A program made the position numbers and the translations under genes. 64,000 bases of DNA, taken from NCBI GenBank assembly GCA_019614645.1, contig JABWDB010000005.1, positions 1,272,001-1,336,000 of the forward strand, given 5' to 3'. The notes beneath the pieces were generated by a model that saw nothing but the letters and a program-made list of their open reading frames with translations, was not told the origin of the DNA and searched no databases. Each line of letters begins with the position of its first letter. The stretch's first letter is position 1. This document shows positions 1-11,600 of the stretch, piece after piece. The stretch comes from Stratiolaelaps scimitus. Lineage: Eukaryota; Arthropoda; Arachnida; Mesostigmata; Laelapidae.

Positions 1-1387
1 GACGACTTAGAAACGAGATGCCACAGAACTGACAGGGGCCCCAGTGCAATGTGAGTTGTGCCTTGCCCCGCAGTGCCGTGCACCCAGCCTCACAGGTTGG
101 GGTAGCGCGACACCCAAACATAGCTGTTGAGACGCATCGACGAAGACTGACTCATGCTGGTTAACCAATCTGGCTGTAGAAAGTGTTGACAAGAGACATA
201 GTCTCGCATCGCCAGAGGAGCCTACCTCACGAGACAACTAACCCTACCTGAAATATCTTCAGCTTCGGAACGTCCTATGTGGTTTCCGCAGTACTGCTGA
301 TACCAAGCACTCAAACAGATACGTCGGTCGAATAGAGCCTGACAGAGAGCGAGAGATGGAAAACTCAGCACTGTTAATCGTTGTGTATAGCGCAAAATGG
401 CTACCTCTCTCCGGCCGCCTATAATCTTCCCCGGTGAATGTATGATGATTATTTCAAAGATTACCTAGTACTGTTATAAGTGTGAATATGAGTGTAGCAA
501 AATAGAACCGCAAACGGCAACAAATGTCCCCGGAGAAATGATTGCCGACTCCTGCTACAACAACCAGTACTTGCTTGAGCAGAGCAATCGCTTGTGGTAA
601 CGGGGAACTAATGCCACGGACCTGATAGAAGAATAAGTGAAGGTCGACCTTCTTCAGCTAACAAAACCTTTGTTGTAACCTGCTCGGTGATGACGCAGCG
701 TTGTTCCGATATTTATATATATATATGACTGTGGACTTGGCTCACGAAGCCGTTTACACACACATATATATATATATATAAAGAGAGGTAGAGCGAGCAA
801 GGTATAATTATCCTTATGATCTGTTAAAATCGACAGAATCGGGATGAAGATCCTCTCCACTAACGAACTCTGTTACGCAACTGCTACTTGCCAGACATTG
901 GAGGTGACGCTGCTGATTCACTGTCCGTATACTACTGTATACTCTTATTGAAGCCTTGCCCTCCCCCCCAATACCGTTTTGCCTGAATCATGTGTTTGTG
1001 CTACAAAACTGAGTGTGTTACATTAATCGTTGTTAATCAGCTCTCATATAATTGCGAACATGGAAATGGTGTATGTTGTTTATAGTCTTATATATATATA
1101 TATATAAACACAACACAATTTGCAATACAACATGCAAGCGACATTTCAACGAGTACACTATAAGAGAATGTGTGTGTGTGTATATGTGTGTATATCTGTT
1201 AGTTGTTACTTTGAACGCAAATGGCTAAATATTTGGATCAACTCATTGAAGGTTGAATAGATACATGTAACCGCCATCAGTGTGAACTACTCTTCAATAG
1301 GGGGGGTTTATCTTTTTTTAATGTGGTCATGTTTGGTATCGTTGTGAAGCTAACGATGGGGGAGGTCAAAATGGGGGGGCATTTTAT

Positions 1388-1735
1388 ACCATGAGGTCTA
1401 TGTAGAGGGTGGTTTTCTCTTAATTTATCGATACATCTCGATGAGGCGAACAACTTTGTGAATATTTTCATCAAGCTAAAATGCGATTTTCGGTGATTTT
1501 TTTGCGTTTTTCTTAAACGTGTTCAACATGGTGTTCTATGTAAGGGGCACTTTTCTCGAGTGTTTCCGATGCGTTTCGACGAGGCGAACAATTTCACAAT
1601 GGGTGATAATGTTCCTAAAGTTGATCTTTTTGGAGTTTTCCCCAAAAAACCTTAACATAGTGTTCTATGTAAGGGGTCGATTTCTTGCGCTTAATCGACA
1701 AGTTTCGACGAGCTGAACATTTTTGCAATAGGTGT
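1388..1735 (+). repeat. Degenerate tandem repeat, ~130-140 bp period, at least three units
   Basis: Three related segments begin near 1388, 1527 and 1657. Each starts with a version of TGTTCTATGTAAGGGG. About 35-55 bp later each has TTTCGACGAGGCGAAC or a close variant, followed by a line such as TTTGCAATAGG. Spacing is 139 and 130 bp. Weaker pieces flank the array on both sides. It may be a decayed satellite or the inside of an old mobile element. Confidence 0.6.
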
Positions 1736-2734
1736 TCCTATACCTAAATCTAACCGTTTCGAGATCACGCTTTCGGGGGCCGAAAAACACCGAGGGGGTC
1801 AATTTTCCACCACGTTTCATTTCATTTGAGTGCTTTCTTTATGTTTAAAGGGACGCCGCTCGTACAACTGCGAATGCCCGAAGTGAGTCACGGTGTCGGT
1901 CAGGAGCCTGGGGCTCCTGCCGAATCTCTATTTTCTCCCGAATTTCAATTTTTGGATTTCTCCAACATGTCAAAACTAACATATCGCGAGCGGGACTAGA
2001 GTTGGCCGCCGCCCGCAGGGCAAGGCCAACTCTACCAATAGTTTATGAAGTGCAACCGCCATCGCGGCATGGCTGTCTCTCTATCTGGACGTGTGTATAT
2101 GTGTGTGTCTGCGTGTGGGTGCCTGAAGGCGGCAGCGAACTCCGCTCTCTGTATAAGCTGTTTGTTGCGTTGTTACTTCATGTTATTATTATTATTACTA
2201 TTGTTATTGCATGCGATTATAATTCGTGATAACATATATTATATATACACAATGTGACACATTGCTCGTTGCCATTAACGGTATAAGTGGGTTTTCAACG
2301 TTGCGTTATCAGCAAAGACGGCGCGAGCGTCTGGTAGAAGAGGAGGATAGATGATGAAGAATCGAATGATGTGTTTAGATAAACAGTCGGAACGGGCAGG
2401 CAATATCGACGCTTTGTTATGGTGAACGCCCGAAGGGAGCTAATCCTCCATCAGCAGCAAATCCTTCGCTTCCATAGTAAATAGTACTACTTGGTAGGTC
2501 AATGATCTCTCCCTACCGCAACAAATAGAGAGAGAGAGAGAGATAGAGGGAGAGGGGGGCACTGAATCGGCATCGCCGACAATATTGATAATATTACTAT
2601 ACTACACTATTACTTACACGCGAGATATATGTGTAGCTATGATGATATATATATATATATACGCTATTCATTTCCTGACGAGTGTTGAAGAAAAAAATGG
2701 AGATGTCATCGTGATCATCTACATGCATATACAG

Positions 2735-2766
<32 letters not shown>

Positions 2767-3030
2767 ATGACAAAGTATTAAAGACAATGATGACGCTATG
2801 TTATTTCACTATATATATATATATATGTTGTCACATATCTTTGCTTATGTTGTACTGTTAGGATGCATTACTTGTCACTGCTGCAACAGTTAGGAGAGAA
2901 AGGGTCGAAAAGCTACGCCATCTCCTGTTGTTGCATCTCTATATCAGAGGGTTCATATGCGGTAGTCTAGGGTTCTACATGTCTGTGTACCTGTCGCCGA
3001 AACCCCGAATCTCTTCTTTTTGCCACACAG

Positions 3031-3033
<3 letters not shown>

Positions 3034-3109
<76 letters not shown>

Positions 3110-3142
3110 CATATATATATATAATATATGTGTGTGTGTGTG
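3034..3142. repeat. (TA)n / (TG)n compound microsatellite
   Basis: About 90 bp of alternating TA with two single-base interruptions passes into a (TG)n run. The tyrosine-isoleucine ORFs read through it are artefacts of the repeat. Confidence 0.95.
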
Positions 3143-3457
3143 AATCAACGTGTGCGGTTGCTATTCAGTGCGTGCGCGTAACGGTGCTTCTCTACACAGG
3201 TGGTGATAGCAGTGATAGTAGGAAGTGCTGCTGTAGTGGCTGCTACGATTTCTACCACGTGCTCTATAACGTAGTGGATATTACCCTCATTCCGATGAGC
3301 ACGAGGGGGGACGGGGGGTGCAGACTTCGTTCGAAATGACGTTCTCTAGTCGCTCGCTTCCTCCGGCCGGCCTGTTTCTGCCTTCTTGCAATTGTATTGT
3401 TGTTACATTTGATTGTTTCGTGTGTTCGGAGAGGAATAGTGTATACAAGCGAACGAG

Positions 3458-3488
<31 letters not shown>

Positions 3489-3750
3489 GAGATGAGAAAG
3501 ACGTATGCTCTGTAGCAACAGCAGCTATTTAACGACTATGATGGTGTTAATATAAGAACTGTAAGAAAAGCAGAAAACGAAAACAAGAAACAAACAAAGA
3601 AAGCGGTGGTGCGTATAAAAGCTACCTGATCACAGATATATATATATATATATATATAATACAGATATTATGCCTGCATATATACATGAGACACAGGTGA
3701 TTTCAGACCGTCGTCCTGCGAGTGACACTGCCAACGCTAACTCTTTATGC

Positions 3751-3853
<103 letters not shown>

Positions 3854-4797
3854 GCCGAATCTCAATCGTAATTGACGCAGTGTGCGTGTGTGTGTGCGAA
3901 CTCAATACAAAAAAAAGGTTTTGAGCCATTATGTTAATATATACATACACATATTCAAACACACACACACGTTTATGACTAAGTGAAAAACGTATTGAAG
4001 TACGGTATGATGAGAATAACCGAAGTGAACGATCATGAACTATCATCAGTCTGTCTGTTTCATGGGTGTACGGTCCATGTCGGACGTTCGTTTTGTTTGT
4101 TCTTCTTGACAACAGCGTGCTTTAACAAACGCACTCAGATGGGCACCGTAGGGGCTTTACGGTGAATTTCTCTTTGACTGATCGACCTGTTATTGTTATC
4201 GTTGTTGTCGTCATCGTCGTCGCGTTTGTCTACGCGTACGTTCGATTCGTGTGGGACTATGTGCGTTAGGCATCACACGGTGAACTGAAAGGTCAGTGTG
4301 GCCGACTATTAAGCCTGATAAAATGGGTCCTATTCTCGTCTAAGATAAAGGAGCAGCAACAGCAACAACAACAACAACAATGCTGGCGTCAATAAAGGCA
4401 CCGGATGCTAATAATTATAAGGGAAGTCGGAGAATTCCCACGAAGCCGTTGGCTGGATGTTTTCCCGTTTTCCCAGCCTTCTACGGAAGGTCGACATGGT
4501 CAAATCTGTGAATAATAATAATAATAATAAGAGACGAATGCTGCCCTTCGCTCGAGGCACATCACACTGCGGTCACTGTAGAGTATATGTAGGCATATGG
4601 GACCTTTGACCTAAATTTAACAATAATGCCTTTCGCCACATCTGTTGAATATACCCTGAACAAATTCTGCGACAGAAAGAAACATTAGCCATGAACCGGT
4701 CGCCGTGATTGCTGATCCAATAGAACCACGATTATTTAGGACTCCATTGAGGACGTATGGAGCGCAATTTTCATCGATTAACAACGAATTTGCCCAT

Positions 4798-4830
<33 letters not shown>

Positions 4831-5824
4831 AACAACAATAGCATCGCCTGTATATAAATATACAGTACATCTATTTTAATGATAGCGCTCACAAATGTTG
4901 TGTAAATTTCTGTATAGTTTAACGTTATGAAAAACGATACATTGAATAAGTCGATGTAGGAAGTTAGATGAAATAATAAAAGAAAAGTAAAAAAAAAACA
5001 CACCAACAACTTGTTATGGTCCAAAACGAGAACGCGTGTATTTTCCTTCGAATCGAGCCTAATTCTATCGGTTCATAGCCGACGTCAGCTCTAACTGTGG
5101 CGATTTAGTGTCACACTTCCTCGACCGAATTACATTTGTCTGTTGAACTTGCGTAAACGGCTAAATCCGTCACGTGTGTCCAAGTTGAACGATATATGAC
5201 AGCAGGACAGTTAGGACAAATAATTATTCTATTGCAGATAGACATTGTGCTAATGCAGATAGCTGAATCTGTCATTCAATTATTCAGGGATGCCGTCTCG
5301 CTGTCGATCTCGATCGAATCACGGGCGTCAGTGGTCGTTACCTTCCGTTGCTCGGAAGTTCTCGAAACGTGGCAGCAATTTAATCGGCTGGATGATACAC
5401 ACCCAACGGTATTTTCCATTTGTGGGACAACGTAATATGTAATATTTGATCAGGGATGCTAGCCGTCGATGGCTCTAGGCGCCTAGGCAAGCCTCGAACG
5501 GACACTTTGGCGGGAAATCCGTAGCAGTCAAGGTTCTGGAGCGTCGTCAGGTAAAAGGACTTTGCGCCGAAGAAGGAGTTCGACCTTCATGTGGGTAGAA
5601 CGGATAGGCCTGATGATGATCAGAGGAGACACGGTGACGCTCGGCTGCGCGTAACGCCAAAAGACGCTTGACACCCCGCTAGACTCAGCGTCGGATCAGC
5701 TGACACGTGTGTGGTCGGAGTGTGCATAAACGTGCTACATCTTGTTCTTCGTGTTTCGGCAGAGTAATAGTGCGAATTTCTCCTGTGTACACCACCATTT
5801 CTTCACCCATCACCCATATATATA

Positions 5825-5857
<33 letters not shown>

Positions 5858-7123
5858 CCAGTTGTCCATAAAGACGATACCCGTTTTGAAAAAAATTGAT
5901 CACCAAAAAATGCTCCCACGAATCGTTAGTAGCTACGATGTCGATGGCTCGACCAGGGGATAGCATGTACTGCAAGATTGTAAGGCATTGTGAATCGTCT
6001 CTGGGAGGGATCCACTCCGGAGGCTAGCTTCGACAAAGTTGGCAGGCGTGCCCTTGCTTCAAGTAGTCAAGCGGCGGTCGAGAGGCCCCGACGCGTGCAG
6101 CAGTAGCGTATCATCATCCGACTTTATGGAAGGCTACGTGAGCAGTATGGCCATGGCGCTATACCAGGATTCGTGCGTTAATGCCTTCGACGAGCGATGT
6201 CCGAACACAGCGATTTAAACAGGAAATCACGAACTCTGCCGAACATCAGCGCCACTCTAAGCGGGCCTCCTCTCATTGACAGACAAGGCCATTCAACGGA
6301 TGCAATCCGATATAGCGATAAGCGCAGCTGCAGTGCGCACTGTCATACAGATTATAAACCCCGAAGATTTTCTCGACTATTACAAAACAAATTGAGAGGT
6401 TCCAACCCATGCAAAAGACAAAGTACTATTATTACAGAAACTGTGGATAAATGCATACATACAATGTCTATAATTTTCACATCATGGAGTTGAATGCGTC
6501 ATAAATATCCTCTCTGTGAAGATAACGCTGAACGCTTCGGACAGCACAGACGTAAGTGTAACAGAAAAAAGAACAATAAGAACGCCTGTTTCAGATAAAA
6601 ATAGAAACTCGTTTATTAAAAAGTTCCCCCATACACATATATATTTATATATATAATGTATCGTTGTATGTTGTTTAATTTGTGTGCACTTACCCATTAT
6701 ACTTCATTCTATCAATGTCACCACCCAATTATACTATCTGCGTTTTCAGCAATGTGTAGAGGTACCCTTATGAGATGGATGGGGTTTTTCTTTTTATCTA
6801 CATTAGGAACGCCCTAGAAGCTCTGGCCACCAGTCATGAGAACAGCGGCGACCATTTAAGACACGACAACTCATGTCAGCTCTGCAAGAGCCTCGGCTCC
6901 ATTAGGCCACTCGTATAGTAGCACAAACAGAACAATTGATTCATGTCTCAGCTGTAGTAGCCACAGCGAAGAAACAATAACGTCGTATGAGACGGACGTA
7001 CTTGGGAATTCTCCCAGTTGTTAACGTAGCATCCAGCTGCATCTGCTTCAGGCATATGGCTTCATAGAGCGCCGAGAGCAGTACCGGTTGCCCTCACTCA
7101 CTGAATGAATTCGCAGTCTGCCA

Positions 7124-8352
7124 CTAAAATTGAATGCCCTGACGCAACTCCTCAACCGTAAGCGGACTTTCATTCGAATCCGGGTCATAATCGGGCGTTT
7201 CACCTACTTCTGCAACACGACGAGGTACTAGTGGATCCAATTTGTAGATCAAAGATAATTTGAGATCCGTAGAGACACCCCGAGCACGGAGGTCGCGATC
7301 AACGATCATTTTCAGTAGTGGCGAGAACTCCTTCTCCCTGTAAGCGTAGGGGAACCGACCAATAGAAACAGTCGTGTAACGAGAACAACGATAGAACTTA
7401 GTTGCCTTCGAAGAACATCCCACTGACGTACCGGTGATTATTTCCCGATTTCGCAACGCAGCCTGTAGACTGTGACAATCTGACAGTAACTGTAGAACTA
7501 ACTAAATGTAATAGATGTATTGAGTAGTTTAACAATCCGACAGTATCTAGAAAGCGTATCGCGGTAAAGTGTAATCTCGCGACGGAGCTGCCCTGGTCAT
7601 TCGACTAACCTACTCTAATATACGCAAGCACTCCTATATTATAAAATATGCTAACAATCATAATTAGGAGCAATCATACAACGAATTAATCATACCTGTT
7701 CCCGAACGGCTGCTATGGCAACGAAGTTGATTTATGGCAATGTGGAGAATTGCATAACGAGAAAACTGTCAGCCGGCAACAAGATGTATTGCATCATTTT
7801 AAGTAGCTTCAACGCAACCTAATCACTTTCAGAGAAAGCACAGTGTCTCAATAAAGCTAAGTCTCTATTGACAATCGCTAAGGCACGTATCATAAAATGA
7901 AATTTCTTCATAGCAAATAACCGCATTTAGCAGATACTCCTGTTTAGACACACCGAGATCCTTCTGTGGATAAACTCACGGAAAAGTCGGCGGCGACAAA
8001 TCTCGAAAAATCATTGCTTTCTCTAAGTATTGGATGGCGAAGAAACCCACCTTGGCAGTATTTCGACCTTTGGCTCGCCTGTAATCTGGTCGAAAAGTGC
8101 TTTTTCTTCATCTTTAGGAATTAGCCGATAATCTGGAAGCTGGGATTTTTCGAGCAACATATCGCGAGGTCCTATCTTGCCGCGATAGTATTTGTCCACC
8201 CAAACCTGTGGGAAAAATACACCGTACACATCGCATAAGATTATCGCGCGCTGCGGGACAATGACCGCCTTGGCCCGACACCCTGTTCCCAACTGCTTCA
8301 CTAATTATTTTCTCTATTTTAAGACGCTCATGTAAAATAAGAGCATGCCTCT

Positions 8353-8392
<40 letters not shown>

Positions 8393-8820
8393 ACATCATC
8401 TCCGAGTTAGCAGTTCTCTTTTGCATGAGTCACATTAAACTCTACCTAGCAAACTATAAAATGATCGCTGAGCTGTTGTGTGCAGAAACTCTTTTCTATA
8501 TAGCTAATCCCGTTTCTAATACGGAATGTTACACATATACAACGAAATTTCAAGGTATGAGAAAGCAAAGCTGGAAAAATTACACGCGCCACTCTTCGAA
8601 CAAAAATCGCCTGTATTGTATCTACCTTTGCCCAAATATTCTCTTCATCCATGTATGGATGGACCTTCTTGATGACGTAGAACGAAGGCTCCCGGAACTC
8701 ATCATATATACTTCGCGTCACAATGCGGCCAACGCCGAAGTCTTTCAGATTTGTTAAAATTCGCACCAGGTGTTTGCCATGAAATTCAGACGGATAACCA
8801 ATATAGTGTATGCGAGGCAT
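7124..8820 (-). CDS. mRpS34: Mitochondrial ribosomal protein S34 (mS34), 3 coding exons
   Basis: Small-subunit protein of the mitochondrial ribosome, expected in the matrix. Exons in transcript order are 8820-8626, 8205-8051 and 7337-7124. They join in phase (195+155+214 nt) to give 187 aa plus stop, close to the usual family length. The start ATG (8820-8818) directly follows a TTTTCAG acceptor, so a 5' UTR exon must lie further up and was not located. Family hallmarks are DFGVGRIVTR (residues 27-36), an EPSFYVI segment and PDYRLIPKDEEKALF around 85-99. These match the GLGRLVTR and DWRLVPKHEEEAF blocks of the human protein as I recall them. The C-terminus is acidic (TPDYDPDSNESP). Donors are GTAGAT and GTGGGT; acceptors are CCCACAG and GCTTACAG. 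Function follows from family membership; no targeting peptide is obvious in the resolved part. Confidence 0.9.
8355..8390. repeat. (AT)n tract in an S34 intron
   Basis: About 36 bp of AT dinucleotide lie in the intron between the first and second coding exons of the S34 gene. Confidence 0.9.
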
Positions 8821-8918
8821 CTGAAAACATAAAACACGCAGGCTGTTTAGCAGAAACAAATCGACAGACGTTTACTTGGAGGGAATCTATGTGTCAACTA
8901 AGACGACCCAACTTCAGA

Positions 8919-8980
8919 ACGAGATGATTTGGTGACAGAAGACGCGGTCACAGAAGTCACTAATGTTAGGCGTATTAGGG
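8919..8980 (+). repeat. Dispersed repeat, copy 1
   Basis: About 60 bp centred on GATTTGGTGACAGAAGACGC and CACAGAAGTCACTAATGTT recurs in the same orientation at 9603-9662 with roughly 80% identity by eye. It is probably a fragment of an interspersed element. Confidence 0.5.
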
Positions 8981-9602
8981 GGATATTTCAACGACTGTTG
9001 AGCTATCTTCAACTCGATCAGCTCTACTGTACCACTGTCCTGTAGTGAACATTGAAAACGCCATGTTGCAATGGCGGCCTATGGCAAGGAAATGAATAGT
9101 CCCACATTCGAAGACGTCCTAGACCCAAACTTACTAAACCGGTGCCGAAACCGATGTCTCAACATAAATCTGCGTCTATTTATTCAACAACAAGATACCG
9201 AGCAGTGAATACCGACGTTATACAGCGCTTGTATATGCACGTTTACTTTATTCTCTCTTAGTGACTACAGTAACCGGGCGGCATTGATGAACTAACTCAA
9301 GTTATTGACATGGACGCGCAACTTTACCGTTGTACGATCCCACCGTATCGCACTTCGAATCTGACGATGGAGAAATCGCGCACGTTTATTATTGCTGAGC
9401 CCGATGAACATCAACAAGGACTCTCGACACCGCGATGTAAACACACGGCGGTAGACGGATTCGCAGACGACGGCGCGGAAAGTGGCCGAAACCCGCCAAC
9501 GCGATTCGGTTGAATTTTGTTGAATGAATCAGCGAGAGAGGTTCTTAAACATTTAGGAAGCGCCGTTCTTCAACTGAAAAAAAAGGCGCCAACACCGGGG
9601 CA

Positions 9603-9662
9603 TAACGAAAGATGGTTTGGTAACAGAAGAGACAGTCACAGAAGCCCCTAATGTTGGTAGTT
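9603..9662 (+). repeat. Dispersed repeat, copy 2
   Basis: Second copy of the 8919-8980 repeat, recognised by GGTTTGGTAACAGAAGAGAC and CACAGAAGCCCCTAATGTT. A matching upstream CAAC-rich flank suggests the two copies share more than this core. Confidence 0.5.
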
Positions 9663-10756
9663 GAGGAGAAAAGAGATATGACCGGCTCCGCACAACGGCT
9701 CAACGGGCCGGTGTCGATGTACAAATAGCGGATAAGGGTGACGAGACGCAAGGACGCAATTTCTTGTTAGCAAAAACACCTTCATAGACAACCGGAAGGC
9801 ACCACTTTCCTTGCTTGGGTCATCGAAAGAAAATGAAAGGCGCTGTTTGTTGCGCTGACTATCCGAAATCCCCATCCCTTATCCATCTCACTGGCTGTGC
9901 CTTTTTGAAGGCCGTCTATGGAAAGGAGATCATCTTGAAGTACCTAAACCAGACAGGCCTTGAGCTCCTTAATCTGAAGTCTAAAGGTATTCTACCTGAA
10001 ATGTCCTCGTAGACATCCGCCTAATTATCAAAGAACCTACTTATTTCGATCTTCCAGCAAGGCCTTCTTATAGGAGACGTTTGCGACTTGGAGAAGACGA
10101 GATCGATCTCGCGTTTCTAAACACTACTGCAATGAAAGGCAACGACATTTTGTGACAAGATGGCCATTTGTGGGTACCATCATAAGCTCCGTACTTTCGC
10201 CTAAGTACGAACCGTCGGGTATATATGTGGCCGGCGTCTTGTCAGTGGAAGTAATTACCATGCTGCAAAAAGTCCCCTTGTTACCTCCCTGGCTAGCCTA
10301 GCATGGAACCAAACTGATTGGATTTCGGTGTCAGTATTCCCACACAATTTGTGAGATGTCCTTGCATCGCACCTTGACCCTATTGGCGATTTATGTCGGT
10401 TTGTATGCATATATATATATATGTATATATCTATATACACCATTAGCAAGTGTGTTTAAATGAGTAAAGTATTCTGTTGTTTAGGGCTGACTTCTTCGTC
10501 CGCATTTGCTGCCCAAGCGTCCCTCTTCCCCTTTGGTGGACCTCTGCAGAAGTCAATCAGACTTCCCTTAACGTGTGCAGCTCACATATGTGATGCGGAG
10601 GCCCAAAGCACAGTGCGAGCGAAAATGCGACTTGCGTATATTGGTTGACATATTTTTTTCAAAATCGTTTTCTTCAAAACAAAAATTAATTCCTATCCTT
10701 GTTCGAATCGCTTATCTCCGAGTTCCGCAGTTGGGACAGCAATTTACGGGGCGGAA

Positions 10757-11173
10757 ATAATTATACGAATACGAATTATTGACTCTAGCACCTTTTTATG
10801 TTAACCACTGTGCAACCACCCCCGGTTACGCGGAAGCGCGTGCGGAGCGGGCCAAGCTACGGAAGTACGCCGCGCTCCAGGCAACCCACCTCTTTTCCCC
10901 CCCTTGCTTTTGAGACCTTAGGCGGGCACGGCCCCTTCACTGCAAACTTCCTCGAAGGGGTCTACCATAGACTGATCCGCGCCACCGGGGACAAGCGCGC
11001 AGGATCTTTCCTTCTGCAATGCCTGTCCCTCGCTGTGCAGAGAGGCAATGCCATCGCCTTCCTCGGGACAATGTCGGCCTCGGCCCCTGTCCCAGCTAAT
11101 CCTCACCCCCCAATAATCCCTAGAAACAATTCCTAATTGTTGTAGGTTCGAATAAATTTTATAATTATACGAA
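10757..11173 (+). mobile_element. Small insertion with 13 bp direct repeats, ORF and poly(A) signal (truncated retroelement-like)
   Basis: The 13-mer ATAATTATACGAA occurs at 10757-10769 and again at 11161-11173. It frames a 391 bp GC-richer insert. The insert carries one open frame of 112 codons (10798-11136) and then AATAAA (11151-11156) and four T just before the second repeat. Direct repeats of this length with a terminal poly(A) signal are typical of target-primed retroposition. It may therefore be the 5'-truncated 3' end of a non-LTR element or a retrocopy. There is no long A tail, so it is either old or of a tail-less class. Confidence 0.6.
10798..11136 (+). CDS. 112-codon ORF inside the inserted element, family unknown
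   Basis: The ORF starts with a Pro/Arg-rich segment (PPPVTRKRVRSG). It then has a more structured part, GVYHRLIRATGDKRAGSFLL followed by SLAVQRGNAIAFLGTM, and ends in a Pro-rich tail. The stop is 15 bp before a poly(A) signal. The RATGD..AGSFLLQ..LAVQRGNA block feels like a phrase seen in mobile-element-derived arthropod proteins, but I cannot name the family. It is probably the C-terminal remnant of an element protein, not a host gene. The start at 10798 is only the first ATG in the insert. Confidence 0.35.
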   Translation: MLTTVQPPPVTRKRVRSGPSYGSTPRSRQPTSFPPLAFETLGGHGPFTANFLEGVYHRLIRATGDKRAGSFLLQCLSLAVQRGNAIAFLGTMSASAPVPANPHPPIIPRNNS

Positions 11174-11439
11174 ATATATGGGAACTATATAAACGGCGTT
11201 AGCAGCCTATTCGCTTCGAAGCGATTGGCTCGATTCGTAGCTCAGATGTAGCCTTATGCTACCACAAAACGAAGTATAGTCGAAGTGGCGGAATTTTTAA
11301 ACTCTCGCGGGTTATGATGTCATCCCTGTAGTTTATTTGGCGCCTTCCATCGCGCGGCAGTTGCGGGCTACTCTCAAATACTGAAGGCATTTGTGGGCAT
11401 CTAGGCGCCAGAATTTTAGAGGGCAAACTTATCCTAATA

Positions 11440-11600
11440 GGGCGAGGGGTAGATTCTCGCCAGGTGCGAGGAAGGAAGAGAATAAGCAAAGGTGGCTCTG
11501 ACAGGTCCTCATAGTAATACCTGAAAGGTCAAGAGCTGAGGCCTGTCACATAGGGGAACAGCTGAGGGTCAGCTCGAAAAAAACAACAGTAGGGCGAATC
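11440..11600 (+). mobile_element. SINE-like copy, 3' part (same family as 34156-34426)
   Basis: From about 11480 the sequence GAGAATAAGCAAAGGTGGC, TCCTCATAGTAATACCT, AAGAGCTGAGGCCTGTCACA and GAGGGTCAGCTCGAA matches the body and 3' tail of the SINE at 34156-34426, in the opposite orientation. Upstream similarity fades near 11440. The tRNA-like head of the other copy is not evident, so this copy is truncated or belongs to a related family with a different head. Confidence 0.65.
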
